A DNA stretch of 64,000 bases, from NCBI GenBank assembly GCA_036504445.1, contig DASXVE010000017.1, positions 1-64,000 on the forward strand. The letters are read 5' to 3'. Positions 55,942 to 64,000 of this stretch are shown here, one piece after another. The notes below the pieces were generated by a model. That model made no database searches. It was not told the origin of the DNA and saw only the letters and a list, made by a program, of their open reading frames with translations. The stretch's first letter is position 1, and every line of letters begins with the position of its first letter. The DNA is from Candidatus Aquicultor sp. GTDB taxonomy: Bacteria > Actinomycetota > Aquicultoria > Aquicultorales > Aquicultoraceae. The position numbers and the translations under genes are program-made.

Positions 55942-56446
55942 TAATGGGTCAGCGAAAGCCCAGGAGAGTATTTCACACTGCAAATTCTGCGTAACTATAG
56001 ACTAAGAGCGAATTGGAGTAACTCTGCTGAAAATCAAAAGCACCGACTAATATGAACCGTCTCTGAAAAGCTCAATTTTTAACGGATATATACAATCAAG
56101 TAATTTTAGGAAGATTTCATAGAGATCAAAATCTTAGGACGGGCTGCACCAACTGCAAGAAGCTAGAGGCAAATGCTAAGGAGGCCGTAAGCGAACTCGG
56201 TATCGATGCAAGCATCGAGATAGTAAAGTCGCTCGGTCTTCGTATATGTTTCCCGGCTATACCATGACAAGTTTCAGGGGCGTTGCCGAAATTATATTCA
56301 TAGTAATGCAAATTCAATTACAGCGGTTGCATGGGCTCGTGCGCCGGTAACCTGAGAGCAGCTACTCTGGGTGCCCCGCGTTCTGATGTTTGGCGAGAGG
56401 CATTCCCGCAGGGAACTATGCCGCAGTCGTATATCGCTGACCTGGA
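55942..56446. other. Intergenic stretch with ars-operon debris
   Basis: No intact gene. It holds the degenerate copy described at 56063-56221 and fragments of open frame after it that I cannot assign. Confidence 0.5.
56063..56221 (+). pseudogene. Degenerate copy of the arsR 3' end and thioredoxin-like gene start
   Basis: Closely matches 6480-6638 over about 159 bases (GAAAAGCTC..., TACAATCAAGTAATTTTAGGA, ATCAAAATCTTAGGA, GGGCTGC-CCAACTG, ATCGATGCAAGCATCGAGA), with scattered substitutions and small indels. The ATG and reading frame are lost. A second ars operon must once have existed here or a duplicated piece was carried in. Confidence 0.85.
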
Positions 56447-56752
56447 ATGTTTTTTACACCGACGCATAGCAGCCATAATGGAGTGCTTATATTTAATATT
56501 TTAGGTATTGCATTAGCCGGCATTGTCGTCTGGTCGTTTATCGTGCTGCTTAACTGTATGGCGGAAATCCAAGGCTTTACCTTGTGAAAAGCATTCTTAA
56601 ATGTCATCACGGGTTTTGTCTTAATGATGTCCTGGATCTTGGCTGCGTACCGGGAACGTAACAAGACGGCTAAGGGAACTCACGGATGGAATTGTTATCG
56701 TCATTTAGCAACAAAAATAAAAAGCCCTGTATACTCATACAGGGCTTTTTGA
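56447..56752 (+). pseudogene. Two-helix membrane ORF interrupted by UGA
   Basis: ATG 56447 opens a frame with LIFNILGIALAGIVVWSFIVLL, then TGA at 56585-56587 and in the same frame KAFLNVITGFVLMMSWILAAYRERN to a stop at 56750-56752. The TGA could replace TGG (Trp), a single change. No ribosome site is evident. Unknown family. Confidence 0.4.
56718..56750. terminator. Bidirectional terminator
   Basis: AAAAAGCCCTGTAT-ACTC-ATACAGGGCTTTTT: 14 perfect pairs with A- and T-runs at both sides. Serves the minus-strand gene at 56777-57709 and anything from the left. Confidence 0.9.
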
Positions 56753-56776
56753 CGTAAACGCTAGAGCGATCAGCAC

Positions 56777-57709
56777 CTATTTCAGCGTGAATGAACCCAC
56801 CGTTTGCGAGAACATCGACATGTAGTTTGCAAAGAGGGCATCGCTGGCGCTGTATTGCACGATATACACGGTGCTGTTCTTCATTACCCAGTATTGCGTA
56901 AACTCCGACGTTACGCCGTTATCAAGTGATGTAAATGTTACTTTATGAGCTGCAATGCCGCCCACGGTAGCATCCATAGATTCGAGTACTTTGAAACCCG
57001 CCGTTTGTTGCAGATCGTCTACATTGGCCGTTACAAAATCAGCAAATGTAACTGTTGATGAGACTTCTTGCGACCGCACTACCACCTGATTATCATCCTC
57101 GGGAGAAGTAAACAAAGCGGTTCTATCGCTTGCCTTTGTCCAGTTATCAGGATACTTAATTGAAAAGCCTGGGGCGTCAAATGTCAGCAGCGACGGGACA
57201 GGATACCTGACGAGGACGCTTTTCTCGGTAGGATCCCACAGCACTTCGGCTTTGACGGTCTCAAGCACAAAGCGAAGCGGAACGAATGCCCTGCTCTTGT
57301 AGATTATCGGCATAATCTTTGAGTTTGAGCTATCTATAGGGGTGCTCTTCCCATTGACTTCAGCTTGCGCCTTGCCAACCCAGAGCTTGATTGTTGTTCC
57401 CTTTAACGTTATATCTACTTCCTTTAGCTTTTGGTTCCAGGTCACTTTGCCACCTAGCGGCTCGATAACATACCTGATAGGGATAAGCGTGCGCCCCGCA
57501 GCAACAAACGGTGTGGCATCAAGCGTTTTTTGTGTGCTGCCTTGAGAGTTCACTACAAAATACTGACGCTCATCAATTTTGAACGCAAGTTGTGTTTGTG
57601 CGACCGCGGCTGCGGAGTACGTTGATGCCGGTCTGTCAGCGGCATAACCAAGCCCCGTAGATGCGATTAGCGAGATTACCAGCAGGCAAAACAGGAACAG
57701 TTTCTTCAT
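56777..57709 (-). CDS. Exported copper-amine-oxidase N-terminal-domain protein
   Basis: 310 residues from ATG 57709 (AAGGAG eight bases upstream). Signal peptide MKKLFLFCLLVISLIASTGLGYA; residues 40-150 are the CuAO_N1 beta-rich domain (TPFVAAGRTLIPIRYVIEPLGGKVTWN and SRAFVPLRFVLETVKAEVLWD, given here as key repeats); the rest is similar to PsbP/DUF1795-like lipoprotein folds (FSIKYPDNWTKASD). Cell-surface, probably wall-associated; function unknown. Confidence 0.8.
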   Translation of the reverse strand: MKKLFLFCLLVISLIASTGLGYAADRPASTYSAAAVAQTQLAFKIDERQYFVVNSQGSTQKTLDATPFVAAGRTLIPIRYVIEPLGGKVTWNQKLKEVDITLKGTTIKLWVGKAQAEVNGKSTPIDSSNSKIMPIIYKSRAFVPLRFVLETVKAEVLWDPTEKSVLVRYPVPSLLTFDAPGFSIKYPDNWTKASDRTALFTSPEDDNQVVVRSQEVSSTVTFADFVTANVDDLQQTAGFKVLESMDATVGGIAAHKVTFTSLDNGVTSEFTQYWVMKNSTVYIVQYSASDALFANYMSMFSQTVGSFTLK

Positions 57710-57925
57710 CGCAGATCTCCTTCTTATTCTTGATACGCTGTTGGGCGTGTTAGGGAGGCTTCGCATGGCGGTTGGCGTCTGCCTGGATACTACGATAACT
57801 TCATAGTAACTACCCTGAATACTATATACCTCATGTGGTTGAAATATTAAACATTAGTAGGTGCGAAGAAAGAGGGGTTAACTAGCTAGCTACAATTCGT
57901 GTTATTAATAAGCGTGAGGCATGCT

Positions 57926-58269
57926 TTAATGAAGCGTTAGAATCAACGTTGTTGCGAGGTATGCGGAAGTGCCCCAAATGATAATAGCTGATACTTTATT
58001 TAGCACAATAATCCATCCCGTATATAGCAGAAATACCACACCAAAAGCAAACAGAACCGTCTTAAACCACGCCAGCTTTAATACCACGAGGGAAACATCG
58101 AGTACGGCTAAGAGTCAGAAGCGTGTCGCACGGCGAAGCGGTAATAACAACAGGAAAGGCTCGTATAATTTCGTCTGGTTAGCCCCTGGTTAAATACGAA
58201 CAAGTTCTGAACCCCGAGAGGAATGATTAAGCCAAAGGCAAGAATGAAACCGTGTATAAATGCTTTCAC
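57926..58269 (-). pseudogene. lysE-family amino acid exporter remnant
   Basis: GTG at 58269 with AGGAG six bases upstream starts KAFIHGFILAFGLIIPLGVQN, the LysE N-terminus. After FNQGLTRRN the sequence moves to a second frame (FPVVITASPCDTLLTL) and then a third (LLAVLDVSLVVLKLAWFKTV, LFAFGVVFLLYTGW), ending at 57926. Two frameshifts and loss of the C-terminal 80-90 residues. Confidence 0.8.
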
Positions 58270-58927
58270 CGCATACTCCTATCAATAAAACGCTCACTTG
58301 ATTATAGCGTAGGCCACAAGCATACCGGCAGGAGATACCGCACGCCGGCCGTAATTTGACAAAGAAGCATCTAGGCATCTCGTTTGAAACGGGTCGGCGG
58401 GGGTAACAAAACATCCGATATGATGTTTCTAACGCGAACGGTAATATCGTAGGCACGGTATAAGACCTGCTTGTTGATACCGATAGAGACAATGCGATCA
58501 ACTATATACCCTATTATTAGGGCTCTGTACTCTTTTGGGGTATCGCGAGCTTAGTGTTTACGATTGTTTATATGGGTATACATCTCAAAGTAACAGCGTT
58601 GTTACGCTATTGACATTATTAGTAGTTTGCAATAGTCTGGGAACCATATGGCACGGGAGTAGCCAAGCCTCGACTTTTCTTTACAGGAACACGCACAACA
58701 TCCTTTATGATGTAATTATGATGTAAGTTGCATTTTGTATGTTGCGCACCAAGGCTATCGGGAGAAACTTTTTAATCAGGAGGTGAAAGCAAGAAACACA
58801 TATTGCTTGGTCTTAACAATTAGCAAAAGATTAAGTAATACATAGAAGGGTGTGGTTGCCCATCGTAGTCTTGCTTATTGCCCTTAACCCGATTGCCGGC
58901 AGCCACTGTAAAGAAAAGAGGTGTTGA
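58270..58927. other. Gene-poor stretch before the MFS gene
   Basis: No gene I can support. A 63-codon frame at 58535-58726 has no ribosome site and shows no homology I recognise; another frame nearby encodes a short hydrophobic peptide with stops. Probably decayed sequence. Confidence 0.5.
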
Positions 58928-60274
58928 ATGAGTCAACCAAGTAAATTGCGGGGTTGGACTGTAGTATCTGCAGCTACCGCGCTAAATCTAGCGCTCGGCG
59001 TGCTCTACTCATGGAGCATTATCGCCAAGGCGCTGAAAGAGCCGATCGAGCAAGGCGGCTTTGGCTGGGTTGCGACCCAAACCCAGCTACCATATGCGGT
59101 TGCATGTGGCATGTTCGCAATAATGATGGTATTCGCAGGCCGGGCGCAGGATAAGTTCGGGCCGCGAATCGTTGCAACAATCGGCGGGGCTCTCGTAGGT
59201 ATTGGATTAATTATCGCGAGCTTTGCCTCCGCACATAACATTATCTGGGCTATTATCGGTTTCGGTGTTCTAGCAGGCTCTGGTATAGGCCTGGGATATG
59301 CCTCAGCTACGCCACCTGCGATCAAGTGGTTTCCACCGGCAAAAAAAGGTTTAATCTCCGGTATAGTCGTCGCGGGTTTTGGCCTTGCATCGGTCTATAT
59401 CGCACCGCTTACTACTACACTTATTAAAGGCCAGGGCATTAATTCAACCTTTATGATCCTCGGAATCGGCTTTTTCGTAGTAAGCATCCTCGTATCACAG
59501 GCTCTTAAGAACCCACCGGCCGGTTACGTTCCGGCAGCCGCAACAGCGCCCAGAAAAGACACAAAGAAGGCGCCTGCCGCAAACGGCAAGCACGACTTTG
59601 AATGGTTTGAAATGATACGGACACCGCAGTTCTATTTGCTGTGGGTTATGTTTGCGCTCGGCGCTGCCGCCGGTCTGCTTACAATCGGCAGCCTTGCAAG
59701 CATAGTTTCAGCGAAAATTGCGGGCGCCTCGACGGATGTGGCGGTTCTCGCCGAGGCGGCAAAATGGTCATCGCTTATGGTTGCCATTTTAGCGATAGCA
59801 AACGCAGGCGGGCGTTTAATCGCCGGCGCACTTTCCGATCTTATCGGGCGCGTTCGCACGATGCGGCTCGTCTTTTTCTATCAAGCCGTATGCATGCTGC
59901 TGTTCCCCGAGCTCAACACGATAGGCATGTTGATTGTAGGCGCTATGATGGTCGGCTTCAATTACGGCGCTCTGCTTTCGATATTTCCATCGACTACCGG
60001 CGACTATTACGGCACCAAAAACTTCGGTGTTAATTACGGCCTGGTCTTTACTGCATGGGGATTCGGCGGCGTTTTTGGGCCGATTATGGCAGGTATGATT
60101 AAGGACGCGACGGGTTCGTTCCAGTTGGCGTTTCAAATATCGGCCGGTCTCTGTTTGCTTGCAGGCGTGATCAGCTTCCTTGCAAAAGCACCTTCTTTTG
60201 TTCCGATGTCACAGACTGCAGAAGAGCCCGTTACTTCACGGGCTGCAATAGATGGAGCAGCGATTACAGAGTAA
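58928..60274 (+). CDS. OFA-type major facilitator transporter
   Basis: 448 residues, 12 helices. N-terminal NLALGVLYSWSIIAKAL and GRAQDKFGPR motif A-like loop; GLGYASATPPAIKWFPPAKKGLISG is the family hallmark (key PPAIKWFP); GRLIAGALSDLIGR in the second half. Oxalate/formate antiporter family; actual substrate may be another monocarboxylate. Ribosome site AAGAGG. Confidence 0.9.
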   Translation: MSQPSKLRGWTVVSAATALNLALGVLYSWSIIAKALKEPIEQGGFGWVATQTQLPYAVACGMFAIMMVFAGRAQDKFGPRIVATIGGALVGIGLIIASFASAHNIIWAIIGFGVLAGSGIGLGYASATPPAIKWFPPAKKGLISGIVVAGFGLASVYIAPLTTTLIKGQGINSTFMILGIGFFVVSILVSQALKNPPAGYVPAAATAPRKDTKKAPAANGKHDFEWFEMIRTPQFYLLWVMFALGAAAGLLTIGSLASIVSAKIAGASTDVAVLAEAAKWSSLMVAILAIANAGGRLIAGALSDLIGRVRTMRLVFFYQAVCMLLFPELNTIGMLIVGAMMVGFNYGALLSIFPSTTGDYYGTKNFGVNYGLVFTAWGFGGVFGPIMAGMIKDATGSFQLAFQISAGLCLLAGVISFLAKAPSFVPMSQTAEEPVTSRAAIDGAAITE

Positions 60275-60335
60275 CAAAGCATTTTGTAATTGCCGGCATT
60301 AACACTGTCAACGGCAATAATATAGCGTAAACGGT

Positions 60336-60364
60336 AAAGCCCCGCATGAGCGGGGCTTTTATTA
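60336..60364 (+). terminator. Rho-independent terminator
   Basis: AAAGCCCCGC-ATGA-GCGGGGCTTTT, ten pairs, followed by T-rich sequence. Ends the MFS gene. Confidence 0.9.
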
Positions 60365-60504
60365 TATAAAGATCCCCGTGCAGAGCCGCACGCGCGTTTA
60401 CTCCCGTAAAAGCCCACTCGCCGGAAAAAAGTTAGCAGGTAGAGCGTAAATGCCTACAATGTGAACTAGTGAAGGAATATTTATGAACTTCTGGAGGTGC
60501 AATA

Positions 60505-60747
60505 ATGTCTGAGCTAGAGGTATTGTACTATATCGTCTTTGGTGTCATATCGTTGGCCCTGTTATGGGCGGCGGCACTTTCCATTGCATCCTTTATGGAT
60601 TCACGCATGGGACGATAAGGAAAGTTCGATCAGCACGCTCATGTTCGTATACCTGAACCGGTATACGGCTCAGAATTAACCGCAAACGATATTGAGCCCG
60701 CTCACCTGTCTGCGTCACCTCAGTCGGCGAATCAAAGTGACCTTTAA
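60505..60747 (+). pseudogene. Small membrane protein, C-terminus cut by an in-frame TAA
   Basis: ATG 60505 is preceded by GGAGGTG (60493-60499). The first 37 residues include one helix (IVFGVISLALLWAAALSIASF) and end at TAA 60616-60618. The same frame continues GKFDQHAHVRIPEPVYGSEL to a further stop at 60745-60747, which suggests that a longer 80-residue protein was shortened. The 37-residue product may still be made. Family unknown; neighbours are transporter genes. Confidence 0.5.
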
Positions 60748-60851
60748 CTTCTAAATCACACCGCTAGCGAGATTTTTGTAATGATGTATAAAACCCCAGG
60801 GTAGACTTGTAGATAGGAAACAGGGAGACGAAGGTTTTTAATAATCCTTCT

Positions 60852-60882
60852 AAAAAGTTAGTAGCTCAAAAAGTTAGTAGCT
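60852..60882 (+). repeat. Tandem 15-base direct repeat
   Basis: AAAAAGTTAGTAGCT occurs at 60852-60866 and 60868-60882, directly before the ribosome site of the next gene. Confidence 0.8.
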
Positions 60883-60898
60883 GAAGGTGTGGGGATAA

Positions 60899-62800
60899 TT
60901 GGTTACCAACGAAGTTGTTGAATTTTTAGGACAAGTGGCGCCGTTTAAATTCTTAGATACGAAAGTGTTGAGAGCGGCTGCAAAGAAAGTTCTTATGGAG
61001 TTTTATCCGAAGGGCTCGTTGATATTGGCTCAGTCGGATCCAAGCCCATACCTGTATGTAATCAAAAAGGGTGGCGTCAAGGTGTTTATCAAGTCGGGAA
61101 GTGAAGAGGTAATTGTAGACTACAGGAGCGAAGGCGATAGCTTTGGCTTTATATCGCTCTATAGCGGCGAGCGTTCCCGCACGAACATCGTCGCTATAGA
61201 TGATACGATATGTTACCTGATCGATAAAGAGACGTTTAACAAGCTAAAAGACGCTAACCCTGCGTTTGCGGAGTTCTTCCTCGAATCGTATCTCAATAAG
61301 TACTCGGGTCGGGCGTTTGTTGAAATGTACCAGAAAGATATTATCTGCAGAGCCGGCATGTCGTCGCACCCGGCGGTTACGGTCGGCGATATAGTATCAC
61401 GGAAAACTATTACCGCGCCTCCTGAGATATCGATTCAAGCCGCTGCGCGCACGATGAGTGAGTACAATATCAGCTCGCTTGTCGTCGTTAACAATGACGG
61501 ATACCCGGTTGGTATTGTCACCGACCGTGACCTGAGAGACAAGGTTATCGCCAAAGGTAAAGATATGCGTCAACCGGTAGGCGATGTTATGAGCACCGAT
61601 CTCCGAACCGTCCAAGCTAAAGACTACAGCTTTGAGGCGCTGCTTAAAATGATCCGCCACAATATTCATCACCTTCTTGTTATGGATGGAGAGAAGCTAA
61701 AAGGCATGCTGACCAACCACGATCTAATGATGCTGAGCGGTACGTCTCCGGTTACGATTGCGCGGGAGATTGAGAGCGTGGAATCGATTGACGAGCTCTA
61801 CGTTATGAACTGCGAGATCAACCAGCTCGTAACCATGCTTATCAAGGAAGGGACACATGCATCGGACATCGCGCGAATCATCAGCGAGCTTAACGACCGG
61901 CTGGTAAAGAAAGTCATTGAGATCGAGCTTAAAGAGCTCGGTAAGCCGCCGGTGCCGTTTTGCTGGGTTGTTTTCGGCAGTGAAGGCCGTAAGGAGCAAA
62001 CCTGCAAAACCGACCAGGACAATGCGCTGATTTATGCCGATCCGGCGAGCAAAGAGCAAGAAGTAGAAGTGATGTATTATTTCGCCGAACTAAGCCGGCG
62101 CGTGAATGACGGGTTAATCAAGAGCGGTTTCCCGCCGTGCCCGGCCAACTATATGGCGAGCAATCCAAAGTGGTGCCAGCCGCTACACGTGTGGAAACGC
62201 TATTTTACCGACTGGATTACCTCGGCTATACCGGAGGCACTTTTACTGTCGACGATATTCTTCGATTTCAGACCGGTGGATGGCGACTTCGACCTTGCCG
62301 AAGAGTTGCGGGCGCATCTAACGCATACGTTGGGCAAAGAAAACTTCTTCCTGACGCAAATGTCGTCAATGATCGGGTCGACGAGGCCGCCGCTTGGTTT
62401 CTTTAAATCATTTGTCGTTGAGAAGAGCGGCGAACATAAAAACCATCTCAATCTCAAGACCAGTGGCTTAGCGCTCCTTGTTGATATAATACGGCTCTTT
62501 AGCCTTGAAAAAGGTGTAAAAGAAACAGCGACGCTGGACCGCATAATAGCATTACAGGGTAGGCATGAGATGCTGGATGAATACAGCCATGAGCTTAAGG
62601 AATCATTTGAATTCTTAATGCTGCTGCGCCTCGTCCACCAATACGAGCAGTGCAGACTGGGCGAAGAGATCGACAACTTTATCGATCCGAACAAGCTAAG
62701 TCTTATTGAAAAACAGACGCTTAAAGAAGTGTTCTATCTAATTTCAAAACTTCAAGATCAAATCGAGCAACGTTATCGACTGGGGGCGGTGTCACGGTGA
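60899..62800 (+). CDS. Cyclic-nucleotide-binding/CBS/DUF294 nucleotidyltransferase-like protein
   Basis: 633 residues. cNMP-binding domain about 18-135; two CBS domains about 165-275 (SIQAAARTMSEYNISSLVVV and HNIHHLLVMDGEKLKG); DUF294 with GSEGRKEQTCKTDQDNAL about 360, a nucleotidyltransferase-like core retaining GSExRxEQxxxTDxD; DUF294 C-terminal all-helical domain. Such proteins are found next to acetate symporters and probably regulate them. TTG start with GGTGTGGGG upstream. Four-base overlap with the exonuclease. Confidence 0.9.
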   Translation: MVTNEVVEFLGQVAPFKFLDTKVLRAAAKKVLMEFYPKGSLILAQSDPSPYLYVIKKGGVKVFIKSGSEEVIVDYRSEGDSFGFISLYSGERSRTNIVAIDDTICYLIDKETFNKLKDANPAFAEFFLESYLNKYSGRAFVEMYQKDIICRAGMSSHPAVTVGDIVSRKTITAPPEISIQAAARTMSEYNISSLVVVNNDGYPVGIVTDRDLRDKVIAKGKDMRQPVGDVMSTDLRTVQAKDYSFEALLKMIRHNIHHLLVMDGEKLKGMLTNHDLMMLSGTSPVTIAREIESVESIDELYVMNCEINQLVTMLIKEGTHASDIARIISELNDRLVKKVIEIELKELGKPPVPFCWVVFGSEGRKEQTCKTDQDNALIYADPASKEQEVEVMYYFAELSRRVNDGLIKSGFPPCPANYMASNPKWCQPLHVWKRYFTDWITSAIPEALLLSTIFFDFRPVDGDFDLAEELRAHLTHTLGKENFFLTQMSSMIGSTRPPLGFFKSFVVEKSGEHKNHLNLKTSGLALLVDIIRLFSLEKGVKETATLDRIIALQGRHEMLDEYSHELKESFEFLMLLRLVHQYEQCRLGEEIDNFIDPNKLSLIEKQTLKEVFYLISKLQDQIEQRYRLGAVSR

Positions 62801-63540
62801 ACATTTTTAGCTGGGCGAAAGAAAACATGTCAAAGAAAGCGGACGAGGGTTTGTTCAGCGCAATGTCGGAGCAAAGCGGCAGTTACGATTCGAGCAGCCA
62901 ACGTAGTATCGAGCAGGCGAAGTTCGTAATTTTAGATACCGAGCTAACGGGTCTTAATGGAAGATCCGACTCAATTGTTTCGGTAGGGGCGCTTAAGATG
63001 GTTGGCAAGCGCATCCATACAGGCGATATATTTTACCGGTTGGTCAGGCCCGAGACAGAGCTTACAGGAAAATCGATCATTATTCACGGCATAACACCAG
63101 CGGATGTTGAGAGCGAACCTGACATTGAAGCGATAATGCCGGATCTACTCGAATTCGTACAAGGCAGCATCTTAGTCGGCTATTGTCCGCAGATCGATCT
63201 GGAGTTTCTTAACAAAGAAATACAGCGGCTGTATGGAAGGATGCTGGATAACCAGGTAATCGACGTGCTTACGGTATACAGGTGGGTAGGCCGTCGGATG
63301 CTCGGAGATTCGGTTTGCCAACCATTGAGCCTTTATGAAATCGCGCGGAATTTTGATATTGCACCTAAAGGTTCGCACAACGCGCTCATGGATGCTTTTA
63401 TCACAGCACAGGTTTTCCAGAGGTTGCTGCACATCCTTTCAGATCTAGGAATTGAGAAAACAAGCGAGCTTTACAACATTAGTAATCCATCGAAGGTAGG
63501 TGATGCGCTTAGATACTATGCCGGAACAGGTAATATGTAA
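62797..63540 (+). CDS. DEDDh 3'-5' exonuclease (DnaQ/PolC-like)
   Basis: 247 residues. FVILDTELTGLNGRSDSIVSVGAL is ExoI (DxE), VGYCPQIDLEFLNKEI ExoII and SHNALMDAFITAQVF ExoIII with its His. GTG start overlapping the upstream stop. Partner role with the DUF294 protein in transport regulation is inferred from conserved gene pairing only. Confidence 0.88.
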   Translation: MNIFSWAKENMSKKADEGLFSAMSEQSGSYDSSSQRSIEQAKFVILDTELTGLNGRSDSIVSVGALKMVGKRIHTGDIFYRLVRPETELTGKSIIIHGITPADVESEPDIEAIMPDLLEFVQGSILVGYCPQIDLEFLNKEIQRLYGRMLDNQVIDVLTVYRWVGRRMLGDSVCQPLSLYEIARNFDIAPKGSHNALMDAFITAQVFQRLLHILSDLGIEKTSELYNISNPSKVGDALRYYAGTGNM

Positions 63541-63583
63541 ATCTCAATTTGAAAGTACGTTTATGGAAAAGGGGGTTTTCAAT

Positions 63584-63916
63584 ATGGCTATGCAAGCAAC
63601 GGATAGTGTAAAGGCGGTTCACGAACATGATAAGTACGCTCAGGACATAAATTTCCAACAACTGATATCGACTCGGAAAAAGGTCGCTAGTGTGCTTACT
63701 GCGCTGACCCTAGTCACATATTTTACGTTCATTCTTCTTATGGCATTTGGTAAGGAAATCTTGAGTGCGACAATCGCTCCTAACATCACGATCGGTATAC
63801 CGATCGGGGCGGCGGTTATCGTTATTTCATGGTTGCTCACGTTCACCTACGCAAACTGGGCTAATAAGAAGTATGACCCATTGGTTGAAGAAGTAAAGGA
63901 AAGGATGGGAGGTTAA
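63584..63916 (+). CDS. DUF485 small membrane protein
   Basis: 110 residues from ATG 63584 (AAAAGGGGG eight bases upstream; in-frame start at 63500 overlaps the previous gene). Two helices (SVLTALTLVTYFTFILLMAF and GIPIGAAVIVISWLLTFTYANW) with the family ending YANWANKKYDPLVEEV. Partner of ActP-type symporters. Confidence 0.9.
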   Translation: MAMQATDSVKAVHEHDKYAQDINFQQLISTRKKVASVLTALTLVTYFTFILLMAFGKEILSATIAPNITIGIPIGAAVIVISWLLTFTYANWANKKYDPLVEEVKERMGG

Positions 63917-63920
63917 GGTC

Positions 63921-64000
63921 ATGCAAACTACATTAGGGCAAACGAATCCAATCGCAATAGGTTTTTTTCTCTTCTTCGTTCTGATAACGCTCGGTATTAC
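63921..64000 (+). CDS. ActP-like cation/acetate symporter, 5' part only
   Basis: Starts at ATG 63921, four bases after the DUF485 gene, with GGGAGGTTAAGG upstream. Only MQTTLGQTNPIAIGFFLFFV and a few more residues are in the window; NPxAIGFFLFFVLITLGI is the start seen in sodium:acetate symporters. The identity rests on this and on the DUF485 neighbour. Confidence 0.7.
   Translation, partial: MQTTLGQTNPIAIGFFLFFVLITLGI

Noticed and set aside
57969-58193. 74-codon ORF on the plus strand
   Set aside because: Opposite strand carries the recognisable LysE remnant; the plus frame has no ribosome site or motif.
58535-58726. 63-codon ORF before the MFS gene
   Set aside because: No ribosome site, no recognisable family, surrounded by decayed sequence.

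Overview
The window reads as a chromosome segment of an anaerobic or microaerophilic, monoderm-type bacterium. Supporting genes are a ferredoxin-dependent 2-oxoacid oxidoreductase (por), murT-gatD for lipid II amidation, a linear arginine cluster argC-J-B-D-F-R-G-H, an NhaD-type antiporter and an acetate-symporter locus at the right edge. The mix best fits a deep-branching Actinobacteriota lineage, but this rests on gene content only and genus-level placement is not possible from the sequence alone.

Layout. 1-5.0 kb is an accessory zone: a DUF4097-like protein, a small Cys protein, a DUF998/flavodoxin pair, a 3' fragment of tRNA-Phe that looks like an attachment site, hicBA, an MBL hydrolase and a frameshifted membrane gene. 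5.2-9.6 kb holds a frameshifted CDGSH protein and an arsenic operon (arsR, thioredoxin-like, permease, arsD, DUF2703) in which arsA and acr3 are deletion remnants. 9.6-14.6 kb carries nhaD and porC-porD-(acidic orf)-porA-porB on the minus strand; porD has an in-frame UGA exactly at a cluster cysteine. 14.9-24.9 kb is a broken LuxR-type gene followed by the arginine operon. 25-26.7 kb has yidC and a gene-poor gap.

26.7-38.2 kb is a complete type I-C CRISPR-Cas locus: cas3-cas5c-cas8c-(internal cas11c)-cas7c-cas4-cas1-cas2, a leader, and 50 repeats with 49 spacers. 38.5-41.5 kb is another decaying zone with an azlC remnant and a frameshifted IS200-type element. 41.7-55.9 kb is mostly housekeeping: CPBP protease, corA, CDF exporter, polX, 3-methyladenine glycosylase, NIF3-like protein, murT-gatD, a class A PBP and a U32 peptidase. 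56-58.9 kb contains a degenerate second copy of the arsR/thioredoxin junction, a stop-interrupted membrane ORF, a CuAO-N domain protein and a lysE pseudogene. 58.9-64 kb has an MFS carrier, then a cNMP/CBS/DUF294 regulator, a DEDDh exonuclease, a DUF485 protein and the start of an ActP-like symporter.

The most striking feature is the density of broken genes (about a dozen single-base indels, stops or deletions) next to intact operons. Either this lineage has real accessory-gene decay, or the assembly carries residual indel errors; the large deletions in the ars operon favour real decay for at least some. The porD UGA is the best candidate for something new (possible selenocysteine as an Fe-S ligand), but a nonsense mutation is not excluded.
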